The notes beneath the pieces are model-generated. The model was not told the DNA's origin. It did no database searches and saw only the letters and a list, made by a program, of their open reading frames with translations. A stretch of DNA of 64,000 nt from UBA1479 sp963976055 (lineage in GTDB: Bacteria; Pseudomonadota; Alphaproteobacteria; Rhodospirillales; Casp-alpha2), in the NCBI GenBank assembly GCA_963976055.1, contig CAXBJB010000011.1:37695-101694 (forward strand), in the 5' to 3' direction. The stretch's first letter is position 1, and every line of letters begins with the position of its first letter. Position numbers and translations under genes: made by a program. This document shows positions 16,748 through 26,225 of this stretch, piece by piece.

Positions 16748-18322
16748 ATGACATCTGATTCCAATACACCCGGCACCAAGATTGCCGTCATCGGCTGCGG
16801 CCATTGGGGCAAGAACCATGTGCGCAATTTCCATGCGCTGGGGGCTCTGGCCGCCGTGGCCGACGCCAATCCGGATTTGGCCGCCTCGATGTCGGAAACC
16901 TACGGTGTTCCGGTCAAGGACTATGCCGCCATCCTGGCCGATCCCGCCATTTCAGGTGTTGTCATCGCCGCCCCAGCCGAGGCCCATGCCGCCCTTGCCA
17001 TCCAGGCCTTGGAGGCCGGCAAGCATGTGTTCGTGGAAAAGCCCCTGGCGCTGACCGTCGCCGAGGCCGAGGGCGTGCTGGCCGCCGCGGAGGCGGCCGG
17101 GCGCATTCTCATGGTCGGCCATCTGCTGCAGTACCATCCGGCCTTCATCAAGCTGACCGAGATGGTCCGCGCGGGCGATCTGGGCCAACTGCAGTACCTC
17201 TATTCCAACCGTCTGAACCTGGGCAAGATCCGGCGCGAGGAAAACGCCCTGTGGTCCTTTGCGCCGCACGACATTTCCATGATCCTGGCCCTGGTCGGCA
17301 ATGAACCGACGGCCGTGCGCGCCGAGGGCGGCAGTTATCTGCACGACGTCATCGCCGACGTCACGACCACGCATCTGACCTTCCCCGGCGGCGTGCAGGC
17401 CCATGTCTTCGTGTCCTGGCTGCATCCCTTCAAGGAACAGAAACTTGTCGTGGTCGGCGACAAGGCCATGGCCGTGTTCAACGACGGTGAGCCGTGGGAA
17501 CGCAAGCTGCTGCTCTACCCCCACCGCATCGATTGGCGCGACGGCGTGCCGACGCCGGAAAAAGCCGAAGCCGTGCCGGTCGCCCTGGACGAGGGCGAGC
17601 CGCTGGCTATGGAATGCGGCCACTTCCTTCACTGCATGGCGACGGGAGAGACACCTCGCACGGACGGCGCCGAGGGCATGCGGGTATTGAGCATATTGGA
17701 ACGGGCGGAGACGGACATGAGCGCGACACGCGATGCGATCGGCACGGGCCGGTTTCCCGGCGCCAAGGTTCACCAGACGGCGGTCGTCGACGACGGCGTG
17801 ACCATCGGCGCCAGCACCAGGATCTGGCATTTCTCTCACGTCCTGCCGGGAACGAAGATCGGCACGGGCGTGGTGGTCGGACAGAACGCCTCCATCGGGC
17901 CGGACGTGACCATCGGCGACAATTGCAAGATTCAGAACAACGTCAGCGTCTACAAGGGCGTGACCCTGGGGCGGGGCGTGTTCTGCGGGCCAAGCTGCGT
18001 GTTCACCAACGTGCTGACGCCGCGCGCCGAGGTCGACCGCAAGGACGACTTCCGGGAAACCCCGGTCGGCGAGGGGGCAACCATCGGCGCCAACGCGACC
18101 ATCGTCTGCGGTCATGCGCTCGGCGAATACTGCATGATCGCGGCGGGTGCGGTCGTGACCTCCGACGTGCCGGCCCACGCCCTGATGGCCGGCGTACCGG
18201 CACGGCGCATCGGCTGGGTCAGCCACGCGGGCGAACGTCTGGGCGACGACCTGACCTGTCCGCGCGAAGGCCGCAAATATAAAGTCACCGATACCGGCAC
18301 ATTGAAAGAAGTCACCTCATGA
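16748..18322 (+). CDS. Fused WbpB-like dehydrogenase and WbpD-like N-acetyltransferase
   Basis: A 524-residue two-domain protein. Residues about 1-325 are a Gfo/Idh/MocA dehydrogenase (IAVIGCGHWGKNHVRNF, FVEKPLALT, WSFAPHDISMI), matching WbpB/WlbA that oxidises C3 of UDP-GlcNAcA. Residues about 330-520 are a left-handed beta-helix acyltransferase with hexapeptide repeats (VTIGASTRI, VVVGQNASIG) and the WbpD-type end (LTCPREGRKYKV), which acetylates the 3-amino group. The two steps are separated in the pathway by the WbpE transamination, encoded by the next gene, which overlaps by 4 bp (ATGA). Separate genes are the usual arrangement in Pseudomonas. Confidence 0.9.
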   Translation: MTSDSNTPGTKIAVIGCGHWGKNHVRNFHALGALAAVADANPDLAASMSETYGVPVKDYAAILADPAISGVVIAAPAEAHAALAIQALEAGKHVFVEKPLALTVAEAEGVLAAAEAAGRILMVGHLLQYHPAFIKLTEMVRAGDLGQLQYLYSNRLNLGKIRREENALWSFAPHDISMILALVGNEPTAVRAEGGSYLHDVIADVTTTHLTFPGGVQAHVFVSWLHPFKEQKLVVVGDKAMAVFNDGEPWERKLLLYPHRIDWRDGVPTPEKAEAVPVALDEGEPLAMECGHFLHCMATGETPRTDGAEGMRVLSILERAETDMSATRDAIGTGRFPGAKVHQTAVVDDGVTIGASTRIWHFSHVLPGTKIGTGVVVGQNASIGPDVTIGDNCKIQNNVSVYKGVTLGRGVFCGPSCVFTNVLTPRAEVDRKDDFRETPVGEGATIGANATIVCGHALGEYCMIAAGAVVTSDVPAHALMAGVPARRIGWVSHAGERLGDDLTCPREGRKYKVTDTGTLKEVTS

Positions 18323-19449
18323 GCGCCTCTCCCATCGCCTTCATCGACCTTCAGGCTCAGCGCGCGCGCCTCGGCGACGCGGTGGATCAAGCCATCGCCA
18401 GGGTTCTCGGCCACGGCCGCTTCATCATGGGGCCCGAGGTCGCCGAGTTGGAAAAGCGCCTGGCCGACATGGGGGGCGCCGCCCATTGCGTGAGCTGCTC
18501 CAGCGGCACGGACTCGCTGCTGCTCGTCCTCATGGCCTGGGGCATCGGGCCCGGCGACGCGGTCATCGTGCCGGCCATGACCTTCGCGTCGACCGCCGAA
18601 GTGGTGGCGCTGGCGGGGGCCACGCCGGTGTTCTGCGACGTCCTGCCCGACACCTTCAACATGGACCCGGCAAGCGTCGAAAGCGCCGTCGCCACGGCCA
18701 AGGACGCGGGCCTGAACCTGAAGGCGATCATCCCGGTCGATCTGTTCGGCCAGCCCGCCGACTATCCGGCGATCCAGAAAATCGCCGACGCCCACGGCCT
18801 GAAAGTGATGGCGGATTCCGCGCAAAGCTACGGCGGGGCGCTGAACGGAAAGCCGGTCGGATCCTGGGGCGACGCGACATCCGTCAGCTTTTTCCCCGCC
18901 AAGCCCTTGGGCTGTTACGGCGACGGCGGGGCCGTGCTGACCGATGACGCCGACCTGGCGGCGCGCATGCGAAGCCTGCGCGTGCACGGCCAGGGCAGCA
19001 ACAAGTACGACAACGTGGCGGTCGGGCTGAACGCGCGGCTGGACACCCTCCAGGCCGCGATCCTGCTCGCCAAGCTGGACATCTTCGCGGACGAGATCGA
19101 GAAACGTCAGGCCGTGGCCGCCCGCTATGCCGAAGGCCTTGCCGGCATCGCCACGCCGCCCGCCGTGATCGACGGCGCGGTCAGCGCCTGGGCCCAGTAC
19201 ACGATCCGCATTGCCGACCGCGACGCCGTCGCGTCGGCATTGAAGGAGAAGGGCGTGCCGACGGCGGTCTATTATCCGGTGGCGCTGTCGGATCAGCCGG
19301 CCTACGCCCATTATCCCCGGGCCGGCAACGGCACGCCGGTGTCGCAGGCCCTGGCCCATGACGTGCTGAGCCTGCCCATGCATCCTTATCTCGACGCCGC
19401 CACCCAGGACCGCATCCTGGCGGCGCTGAAGGAAGCGGTCGCGGCGTGA
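18319..19449 (+). CDS. wbpE: WbpE-like PLP aminotransferase (UDP-3-keto-GlcNAcA C3 aminotransferase)
   Basis: A 376-residue DegT/DnrJ/EryC1-family aminotransferase. The N-terminus (FIDLQAQRARLGDAV) and the GPEVAELEKRLA segment are typical, a Gly/Ser-rich cofactor segment follows (CSSGTDSLLL), and the internal aldimine lysine is in FFPAKPLGCYGDGG. WbpE moves an amino group from glutamate to the 3-keto sugar made by WbpB. Its neighbours (WbpB-D fusion before, WbpI after, each with 4-bp overlap) strongly support this substrate over other DegT reactions. Confidence 0.9.
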   Translation: MSASPIAFIDLQAQRARLGDAVDQAIARVLGHGRFIMGPEVAELEKRLADMGGAAHCVSCSSGTDSLLLVLMAWGIGPGDAVIVPAMTFASTAEVVALAGATPVFCDVLPDTFNMDPASVESAVATAKDAGLNLKAIIPVDLFGQPADYPAIQKIADAHGLKVMADSAQSYGGALNGKPVGSWGDATSVSFFPAKPLGCYGDGGAVLTDDADLAARMRSLRVHGQGSNKYDNVAVGLNARLDTLQAAILLAKLDIFADEIEKRQAVAARYAEGLAGIATPPAVIDGAVSAWAQYTIRIADRDAVASALKEKGVPTAVYYPVALSDQPAYAHYPRAGNGTPVSQALAHDVLSLPMHPYLDAATQDRILAALKEAVAA

Positions 19450-20498
19450 CGCGCATCGCAACCGTCGTCGGCGCGCGGCCCCAGTTCATCAAGGCCGGGC
19501 CCGTCAGCCGCGCCTTCAGGGACGCCGGCATCGACGAGGTACTGATCCACACGGGCCAGCATTTCGACGACGGCATGTCCGACGTGTTTTTCCGCGAACT
19601 GGGTCTCGCCGCGCCTGATCACAACCTGGGCATCAGCGGCGGCGGCCACGGCGACATGACCGGGCGCATGCTGATCGCGCTGGAGCCGGTGCTGCTTCAG
19701 GACCGGCCCGACGGACTGCTGATCTACGGCGACACCAATTCGACCCTGGCGGCCGCCCTCGTCGCGGCCAAGCTTGACATTCCCGTGTTCCATGTCGAGG
19801 CCGGGCTGCGCTCGTTCCGCCGTGCCCAGCCGGAAGAGATCAACCGCCGCGTCGCCGACCACCTGTCGGCGCTGCTGTTCTGCCCGACGCCGCAGGCGGT
19901 CTCGCACCTGGCCCGGGAAGGCGTCACGCGCGGCGTCATGCTGGTCGGCGACGTGATGTTCGACGCGGCCCTTGCCGCCGCCGCGCGGGCGGAAGGATCG
20001 GACGTCGTGTCGCGCCTCGGCCTGACGCCGGGAAGCTACGAGGTCGCGACCGTGCACCGGGCCGAGAACACGGACGACGACGGCGCGCTGGCCAAGGTGG
20101 TCGATTTCCTCAAGGCGCGTCCGGGCACGGTCGTCCTGTCGCTGCATCCCCGGACCAAGGCGGCGCTGGCGCGGGCCGGGCTCACGCTCGACGGCATCAC
20201 CGTGACGGACCCGCTCGGCTATCTGGAGATGACCCATCTGGTGAAGGCGAGTGCGGGGGTGCTGACCGATTCCGGCGGCCTGCAAAAAGAAGCCTATTTC
20301 CACCGCGTGCCCTGCATCACGCTGCGCGACGAAACCGAATGGACCGAGACCGTCGAGGCCGGATGGAACCGCCTGTGGCGGTCACCCGAAACGGCGGCCC
20401 CGCGCCGCGACATCGACGCCTACGGCGACGGCAACGCGGCTGGGCGCATCGCCCAGGCCATCGCGGCCTATCTCACCCAAGACGGCGGCGGCGCGTGA
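19446..20498 (+). CDS. wbpI: WbpI-like UDP-GlcNAc3NAcA 2-epimerase
   Basis: A 350-residue protein of the UDP-GlcNAc 2-epimerase fold (GT-B-like). Signatures are VVGARPQFIKAGPV at the N-terminus, HTGQHFDDGMSD, VEAGLRS and the C-terminal TDSGGLQKEA. Free-standing WecB-type enzymes share these, but the direct linkage to WbpB-D and WbpE points to C2 epimerisation of UDP-GlcNAc3NAcA to UDP-ManNAc3NAcA. It starts at GTG 19446, overlapping the wbpE stop as GTGA. Confidence 0.88.
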   Translation: MTRIATVVGARPQFIKAGPVSRAFRDAGIDEVLIHTGQHFDDGMSDVFFRELGLAAPDHNLGISGGGHGDMTGRMLIALEPVLLQDRPDGLLIYGDTNSTLAAALVAAKLDIPVFHVEAGLRSFRRAQPEEINRRVADHLSALLFCPTPQAVSHLAREGVTRGVMLVGDVMFDAALAAAARAEGSDVVSRLGLTPGSYEVATVHRAENTDDDGALAKVVDFLKARPGTVVLSLHPRTKAALARAGLTLDGITVTDPLGYLEMTHLVKASAGVLTDSGGLQKEAYFHRVPCITLRDETEWTETVEAGWNRLWRSPETAAPRRDIDAYGDGNAAGRIAQAIAAYLTQDGGGA

Positions 20499-21616
20499 CC
20501 GGGCGCAAGCATCTTCTCTACCTCGCGCTGGAAGCCCCGCGCGAAGGTCAGGCGTCCTATGCCCATATCCACGAGATCGTCGGCGGGCTGCAACGCCGAG
20601 GCTGGATCGTCGACCTGTTCGTGCCGTCCTATTCCGGGCATTGGAAGCGCCCCGGCCTGGCGCGGCGGATGATGGAATACCTGCGCCTGCAATGGCGGAT
20701 GATGCGCGCCTTCGAGGACGGGCAGGCTGTCTATGTGCGGTCCCACTTCCTGGCCTTTCCCACAACCTTGTGGGCGCATCTTCGGGCGGCGCCCATCATC
20801 CACGAAATCAACGGACCATATGAAGACGTCGCCATCGCCTATGCCTGGGCGCGACCCTTAACCGGCATCATCAGATGGATGTGGCGCAAGCAGTTCCAAT
20901 GGGCCGGGCGCCTGATCACCGTGACGCCGCAACTGGCCGACTGGATCCGCGCCCAGGGGATCACGACGCCGGTCGACGTGGTGCCCAACGGCGCCAATAC
21001 GGAGCTATTTCATCCGGATGCGGCCTGTGACGTCGATCTACCGGCGCGCTACGCCGTGTTCTTCGGCGGGCTGGCCCGTTGGCAGGGAATCCCGACGCTG
21101 CTGGCCGCCAAGGCATCGGCGGGCTGGCCCAAGGGCGTCGACCTGGTGATCGTCGGCGACGGGCCCGAACGCCCGGCGGTCGAGACGGCGGCCGCCGCCG
21201 ACCCCGGCATCATCGATCTCGGCCGCCAGCCCTACCGCGTGCTGCCGGGCATCGTCGCCAAAAGCATTTGCGGCTTGGTGCCGAAAAACAACCTGGGCGA
21301 CCGCACGGGCACCGGGCTTTATCCGCTCAAGGTGTTCGAGACCTTGTCCTGCGGCGTGCCCGCCGTGGTGTCCGATTTTCCGGGCCAGGCCGATCTGGTG
21401 CGCGACAACGATTGCGGGATCGCCGTGCCGGCCGAAAACCCGGATGCCTTGGCCGAGGCGGTCGCGGCCCTATCCGCCGACCCGACCCGGGCGGCCCACA
21501 TGGGGCGGCGCGGGCGGGACGCGATCGTCGCCGCCCATTCCTGGGACATCCGCGCCAAGGACACGGCGGTGTCGATCCAGGCGTTGACGGGCACGCGGAA
21601 AGGTTTGGGTGGCTGA
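20495..21616 (+). CDS. Glycosyltransferase family 4
   Basis: A 373-residue GT-B protein. The start is GTG 20495, overlapping the wbpI stop by 4 bp; longer in-frame readings would run deep into wbpI and are rejected. The donor domain has VVPNGANTELFHPD, a VFFGGLARWQGIP hinge region and KVFETLSCGVPAVVSD near the C-terminus. Since it is embedded between the ManNAc3NAcA pathway genes and an amidotransferase, transfer of that diacetamido-uronic acid is a reasonable guess, analogous to WbpH/WbpJ roles in Pseudomonas. Confidence 0.87.
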   Translation: MTGRKHLLYLALEAPREGQASYAHIHEIVGGLQRRGWIVDLFVPSYSGHWKRPGLARRMMEYLRLQWRMMRAFEDGQAVYVRSHFLAFPTTLWAHLRAAPIIHEINGPYEDVAIAYAWARPLTGIIRWMWRKQFQWAGRLITVTPQLADWIRAQGITTPVDVVPNGANTELFHPDAACDVDLPARYAVFFGGLARWQGIPTLLAAKASAGWPKGVDLVIVGDGPERPAVETAAAADPGIIDLGRQPYRVLPGIVAKSICGLVPKNNLGDRTGTGLYPLKVFETLSCGVPAVVSDFPGQADLVRDNDCGIAVPAENPDALAEAVAALSADPTRAAHMGRRGRDAIVAAHSWDIRAKDTAVSIQALTGTRKGLGG

Positions 21617-23547
21617 TGTGCGGCATCGCGGGAATTTTCGCCGGGCGCGGGAATGCGGTGACGCCGCAGACGCTTCAGGACCTGTCCGAGGCCATTCGCC
21701 ACCGCGGCCCCGACGGCCATGGATATTTTGCCTGGGCGCCCGGCGGATCCGGAACCTTCGGGGGCTCATCCGAGATTTGCCGCGGCCAGCAGCTGGGCCT
21801 CGCGCACCGGCGGCTTTCCATCATCGACCTGAGCGAGGACGGCCGCCAGCCCATGTCCACGGAGGACGGCCGATTCACCGTCATCTTCAACGGCGAAATC
21901 TACAACTACCTGGAGATCCGCAAGGAACTGGAAGGCCTGGGCCGGCGCTTCCGCACATCCTCGGACACGGAAGTGCTGCTGCAGGCCTACGCCCATTGGG
22001 GGGCGGACTGTCTGGCGCGGCTGGTGGGCATGTGGGCGGTCGCGATCTTCGACAACACATCGGGCGAGCTGTTCCTGGCCCGCGATCCTTTCGGCATCAA
22101 GCCGCTGTACTATATGACCGTCGACGGCGCCTTCGTGTTTGCCTCCGAGGTCAGGGCACTGCTCACTTACCCCGGCGCGCCCCGCACGGCTAACCCGGCA
22201 GCGCTGCACGACTATCTGCGGTTCGGATTCACTGACCGCGGCGCGGAAACCATGATTACTGGGATCACGGCGCTGGCGCCGGCGCATTTCGTCCTCATCT
22301 CAGCAGACAAACCTACGCAGGTGCACCCCCAACGTTATTGGCGGATCGATCCGGGCGCTGCGCCCCGGCGCGTGTCGCGGGACGACGCGGCCGCCGAACT
22401 GCAAGACATCATGCGACGAAATATGGAGCTGCACCTGCGCAGCGACATGCCGGTCTCCATCGCCCTGTCGGGCGGGCTGGATTCCGCCTCCATCGTGATG
22501 ATGGAAAAGGACCTTCGCCGGCAGAAGGAAACCCGCACGTTCTCCTTCATCGCCGACAGTCCGGAAATCAACGAAGAAGCATGGATCGATCTTCTCATCG
22601 ACCGGTCCGGCGTCAAGGGACACAAGGTCTGGGTTGACCCGCGGTCCCTTTCGGATGACCTGGACAATATGGTCCGCGCCGCCGACGAGCCGTTCAGCAC
22701 CACAAGCATCTTCGCCCAGACAAAAGTCTTCGAAGCCGTCAGCGCCGCGGGCTTCAAGGTCATCCTGAGCGGCCAGGGCGCCGATGAAACCTTCGCCGGC
22801 TACTTGCCCTACCTGAGTTCCCGTCTGCGCGGCCTGCTCGGCAAAGGACAACTGGCGCGCGCCGCCCGGTTCGTCCGCGCAAGCAGCCGCGAGAATCAGG
22901 TCTCGCCCGCCTATATCATCACCCGTCTGCTCGGCCAGATCTCGACGGGTTCGGTCGAACAGGTGCTGCGGCGCGGCGCCGGCGAGCCGTTGACACCTGC
23001 CTGGCTGAATAAGGCCTGGTTCGACCGACACGGGGTTACCACCAGAGGCGTGGCGCGGAACCGGCGCGACGCCCCGCTGAAGGATCATCTTGCGAACACG
23101 CTATTCGATTACACGTTGCCGGCGATCCTGCGCCATACGGATCGAACGTCGATGGCACAGTCGATCGAGTGCCGGGTCCCCTTCCTGACGACGGAGTTGG
23201 TCGAATTCGCCTATGCACTGCCCGACGACTACCTGATCGACGACACGGGGCGAACCAAATCGATCCTGCGCCAAGCTATGCGCGGTATCGTTCCCTCCGA
23301 GATTCTCGACCGTCGCGACAAGATCGGCTTCGACACGCCGCAACAGGAATGGCTGGCCGCGAATATGGGCACCTGGGACGCCGCCCTGGAAAGCGATGCA
23401 TTCCGCACCATTCCGGCATTCGATCACCAGCAGGTGGATGCCGCGCGCAAGACCATGCACAGGGATCCGCAGGCCATCGGCCTTTCCCTTTGGCGCTGGG
23501 TCAATCTGGCGCGTTGGGCGGACCTGAACGGAATCAGGTTTTCGTGA
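21616..23547 (+). CDS. AsnB-like glutamine-dependent amidotransferase (copy 2)
   Basis: A 643-residue protein. ATG 21616 overlaps the previous stop by one base (TGATG) and places the catalytic Cys at position 2 (MCGIAGIF), which the Ntn-hydrolase mechanism requires; this fixes the start. The glutaminase domain has RHRGPDGHG and IFNGEIYNY; the synthetase domain has IALSGGLDSASIV near residue 285 and LSGQGADETFAGY. It is clearly distinct from copy 1, so it is not a recent duplicate. Probable role: amidation of a uronic acid carboxyl to a uronamide in the repeat unit, with plain asparagine synthesis as the alternative. Confidence 0.88.
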   Translation: MCGIAGIFAGRGNAVTPQTLQDLSEAIRHRGPDGHGYFAWAPGGSGTFGGSSEICRGQQLGLAHRRLSIIDLSEDGRQPMSTEDGRFTVIFNGEIYNYLEIRKELEGLGRRFRTSSDTEVLLQAYAHWGADCLARLVGMWAVAIFDNTSGELFLARDPFGIKPLYYMTVDGAFVFASEVRALLTYPGAPRTANPAALHDYLRFGFTDRGAETMITGITALAPAHFVLISADKPTQVHPQRYWRIDPGAAPRRVSRDDAAAELQDIMRRNMELHLRSDMPVSIALSGGLDSASIVMMEKDLRRQKETRTFSFIADSPEINEEAWIDLLIDRSGVKGHKVWVDPRSLSDDLDNMVRAADEPFSTTSIFAQTKVFEAVSAAGFKVILSGQGADETFAGYLPYLSSRLRGLLGKGQLARAARFVRASSRENQVSPAYIITRLLGQISTGSVEQVLRRGAGEPLTPAWLNKAWFDRHGVTTRGVARNRRDAPLKDHLANTLFDYTLPAILRHTDRTSMAQSIECRVPFLTTELVEFAYALPDDYLIDDTGRTKSILRQAMRGIVPSEILDRRDKIGFDTPQQEWLAANMGTWDAALESDAFRTIPAFDHQQVDAARKTMHRDPQAIGLSLWRWVNLARWADLNGIRFS

Positions 23548-24863
23548 CGGCCCGCGGCATGGTCGGTAAGTTTCTGCGCCACACCGTCGTTTCCGACAGC
23601 GGAAAGATTCTGGTCGTCAATGTCGCGGGCGCAGGGCTCGCCTTCCTCTCTCACCTTCTGTTCGCCCGCTGGATGTCGGTCGAATCGTTCGGCATCTACG
23701 TCTATTCCCTATCCTGGCTGAACGTTCTGACCGTCCTGATGCAGGCCGGATTGAACGTCGCCGCCGTGCGCTTCATTGCCGAATATCGGGCCACCCGCAA
23801 CCATTGGGCCATCGCGCGCCTGGTCCGGTTTTCCACTTGGACCGTCATCGTGTTGGGCAGCGTGGTGGCGGCGGCAGGTGCCCTTTTGGCCCAGCGGTCA
23901 ACCGGCGGCGGCGGCACGGAAATGCACCGGACCTTGCTGACCATGCTGGCCTTGACCGTCGTCCTGGGCTTGTTTCAACAGCGGATGGCGATCCTTCAGG
24001 GCTTCGAGAAAGTCTTGCAATCGCAAGCCTTTCACGAGGTCTTGCGGCCGGTCATGGTGTTGGGTTCAGTGTTTGCGGCGACATTCCTGGCGCCGCTGTC
24101 CTCGACCGTCGCGATGGGCCTTAATCTTGTCCTGACGGCCCTGCTTCTTGCTGTCATCGTCGCCTATTCCCGCCGGTTCCTCGGTACGGCTGCTGCGCCG
24201 GGATCAGGCGGCGTCGACCCGCGGCCGGGGGCCTGGCTGCGCATAAGCCTGCCGTACCTCGTCATCTCCGGGGTCGGCATCCTGCTGACCCAGATCGATG
24301 TCCTGATTATCGGCACCCTGCTCGGCCCGGAACAGGCCGGGCTTTACGCGCCGGCCGCCAAGGTCGCCATGCTGATCGTGTTTCCCGCCATGGCGATCCG
24401 CGCCAGGACAGCGCCGCTGCTTTCCCGGCTGCACGCCGAGGGGAAGCCGGCGCCGCTGCAGCGGACCATATCGGTCGCCACGGCGGCGGCCCTCGTCACC
24501 GGGCTGGGCGCCGCCCTGGTCATTGTTTCGGGACGGCATTTCATCCTTGGGCTGTTCGGCGACGCGTTCCTGGCCGGACAGATAATTGTCTGCATTCTTG
24601 CCCTGGGCTATGTCGTGTTTGCCGCCAGCGCCGCTGTTGAGACATATCTGCTGATGGGGCCGTTCGAGCGCGTCAACACCGCGACCCTGATCGCGACGCT
24701 GGGCGTCAACGTCGCGCTGAACTTTTCCCTGATCCCGATCTACGGCATCATGGGCGCGGCAATCGCGACCTGCGCCTCAGTCCTGTTCCGGTCCGCCGCG
24801 TCCTGCCTGATCGTGTTCCACAAGACCGGCATCCTGCCGTTCGCCGCGATGCCGCGAACCTAA
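23544..24863 (+). CDS. wzx: Wzx-like polysaccharide flippase (MOP superfamily)
   Basis: A 439-residue, highly hydrophobic protein with about 12 predicted membrane spans. Its N-terminus, SGKILVVNVAGAGLAFLSHLLFARWMSVESFGIYVYSLSW (given in part), has the layout of the polysaccharide-transport branch of the MOP exporters. Wzx flips undecaprenyl-linked repeat units across the inner membrane. The start is GTG 23544 (GTGA overlap with the amidotransferase stop); ATG 23559 is an alternative. The downstream polymerase-like gene starts 18 bp later, matching the usual wzx-wzy pairing. Confidence 0.85.
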   Translation: MTARGMVGKFLRHTVVSDSGKILVVNVAGAGLAFLSHLLFARWMSVESFGIYVYSLSWLNVLTVLMQAGLNVAAVRFIAEYRATRNHWAIARLVRFSTWTVIVLGSVVAAAGALLAQRSTGGGGTEMHRTLLTMLALTVVLGLFQQRMAILQGFEKVLQSQAFHEVLRPVMVLGSVFAATFLAPLSSTVAMGLNLVLTALLLAVIVAYSRRFLGTAAAPGSGGVDPRPGAWLRISLPYLVISGVGILLTQIDVLIIGTLLGPEQAGLYAPAAKVAMLIVFPAMAIRARTAPLLSRLHAEGKPAPLQRTISVATAAALVTGLGAALVIVSGRHFILGLFGDAFLAGQIIVCILALGYVVFAASAAVETYLLMGPFERVNTATLIATLGVNVALNFSLIPIYGIMGAAIATCASVLFRSAASCLIVFHKTGILPFAAMPRT

Positions 24864-24881
24864 AACAGAGCCCGACGAACC

Positions 24882-26225
24882 ATGGATCTCATCCTTATTT
24901 TCAGTGCGGGATTGACGGTACTGATCTGCGGCGTCGAGTGCTGGCGCTTCCGGCGGCACCGGTCGTTCACGTTCCTGTCGGCGGTGAACGGGTTGCTCCT
25001 TCTTGGCTACTGCATCCCGCCATTCATCGTCCATTTCGTGGCCGGATCGGCGCACGAAAAGAACATCTGGGACCACCGTCTATATCTGTTCAGCTTGATG
25101 GAACGGCTCAACATTCCCGCCGCCTCCCATGTCTCCGTCTACCTGATCCTGGGCGGGGCCTACGTCACACTGCTCGCCGGGTATTTCGCCGGCACCCGGC
25201 TGCCGGTCCGCCGCCTGGACAGCCGCTCCCTGCCGCTCGGCGGGCTGTTGGCCGCCACGGCCGTCATGGGGACCGTCGCCACGGCGGCACTTGTCGTCTA
25301 TGCAAGCCAGTTCGACGGCCTGCGCGACCTCCTGAAATCGGGTATGGAGATCCGCGTCGGCAGAATAACCAACAAGTGGGGCTATCTGCACGTCTTCGCA
25401 GAACTGGCCATGCCGGCGATGCTGATGGCGGCAGGCGCCGCCCTCAGCTGCAAGGGAAAGGTCCGGACCGCGGTCCTCATGATCGCCGCGGTCCTGTGGA
25501 CGGTAGCCGCAGCACGCGCCGTGCATGCCGCCGGACGGTTCGAGGTCGGCAGCTTTCTGATGATCCCTATCCTGGCCTGGATGTTTACCTTGCGCTCGCG
25601 CAAGGCCGCCGTCCTCGTGTTCGCCACCGCCGCTGTTCTGGTCCTGCTGATCGCCATGGCGCCTCATGCGGCGTTCCGCGATCCGTTGGCCACGTTGCCG
25701 CGGATGGTGGCGCATGCCGGCGACAGGTTCCTCGACACGATCCTGTTCATCCTGGTCGAGTATTCGTTTCCCTATATCGCGTCCGCCCACACGCTCGGCG
25801 TCGTCCCCAACACCATCGACTTCCGCTACTTCATCGACATTCCGCTCGGCTTTCTCTACATGCTGCCGAGCCTGTCCGGCGTCGATACCTGGCCGCCCAT
25901 GATCCTGACGCTGCACGTCAAGATGTTGCCGTGGATTCCCGTCGATCTCGTTTCTTTCGGCTATTACAGTCTGGGCACTGTCGGCGTTCTGATCACCTTC
26001 GCGGTGTTCGGGACCATGCTTGCGGTGTTCGACGGCTGGCTGACGCACAGCATCGGCTGGCTGGGTCAAGCCTTCCGCGCTGCCTGGCTGTTCTATCTGC
26101 CGTTCCGGTTGTTTTACGCGGATCCCTATGCCTCGGCTCAGGTCGGATTCGGGCTGATCACGGCGACGGCGGTGCTGGCCGGGCTCGCCTGGTGGTCGGG
26201 CCAGAAAACCAGAGACCTGCCATGA
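24882..26225 (+). CDS. wzy: Wzy-like O-antigen polymerase
   Basis: A 447-residue integral membrane protein with about 10-11 hydrophobic segments and one larger polar loop (roughly residues 275-345, including SYPFPYI-like and TWPPMI regions). Sequence conservation in this family is low. The call rests on topology, on the position after wzx, and on the many other repeat-unit genes around it. Wzy joins flipped repeat units at the periplasmic face. It overlaps the next gene by 4 bp (ATGA). Confidence 0.7.
   Translation: MDLILIFSAGLTVLICGVECWRFRRHRSFTFLSAVNGLLLLGYCIPPFIVHFVAGSAHEKNIWDHRLYLFSLMERLNIPAASHVSVYLILGGAYVTLLAGYFAGTRLPVRRLDSRSLPLGGLLAATAVMGTVATAALVVYASQFDGLRDLLKSGMEIRVGRITNKWGYLHVFAELAMPAMLMAAGAALSCKGKVRTAVLMIAAVLWTVAAARAVHAAGRFEVGSFLMIPILAWMFTLRSRKAAVLVFATAAVLVLLIAMAPHAAFRDPLATLPRMVAHAGDRFLDTILFILVEYSFPYIASAHTLGVVPNTIDFRYFIDIPLGFLYMLPSLSGVDTWPPMILTLHVKMLPWIPVDLVSFGYYSLGTVGVLITFAVFGTMLAVFDGWLTHSIGWLGQAFRAAWLFYLPFRLFYADPYASAQVGFGLITATAVLAGLAWWSGQKTRDLP

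Noticed and set aside
20339..20494. Longer start for the GT4 gene inside wbpI
   Set aside because: The upstream in-frame residues are Arg/Pro-rich shadow sequence, and GTG 20495 gives the standard GT4 N-terminus and a 4-bp coupling overlap.
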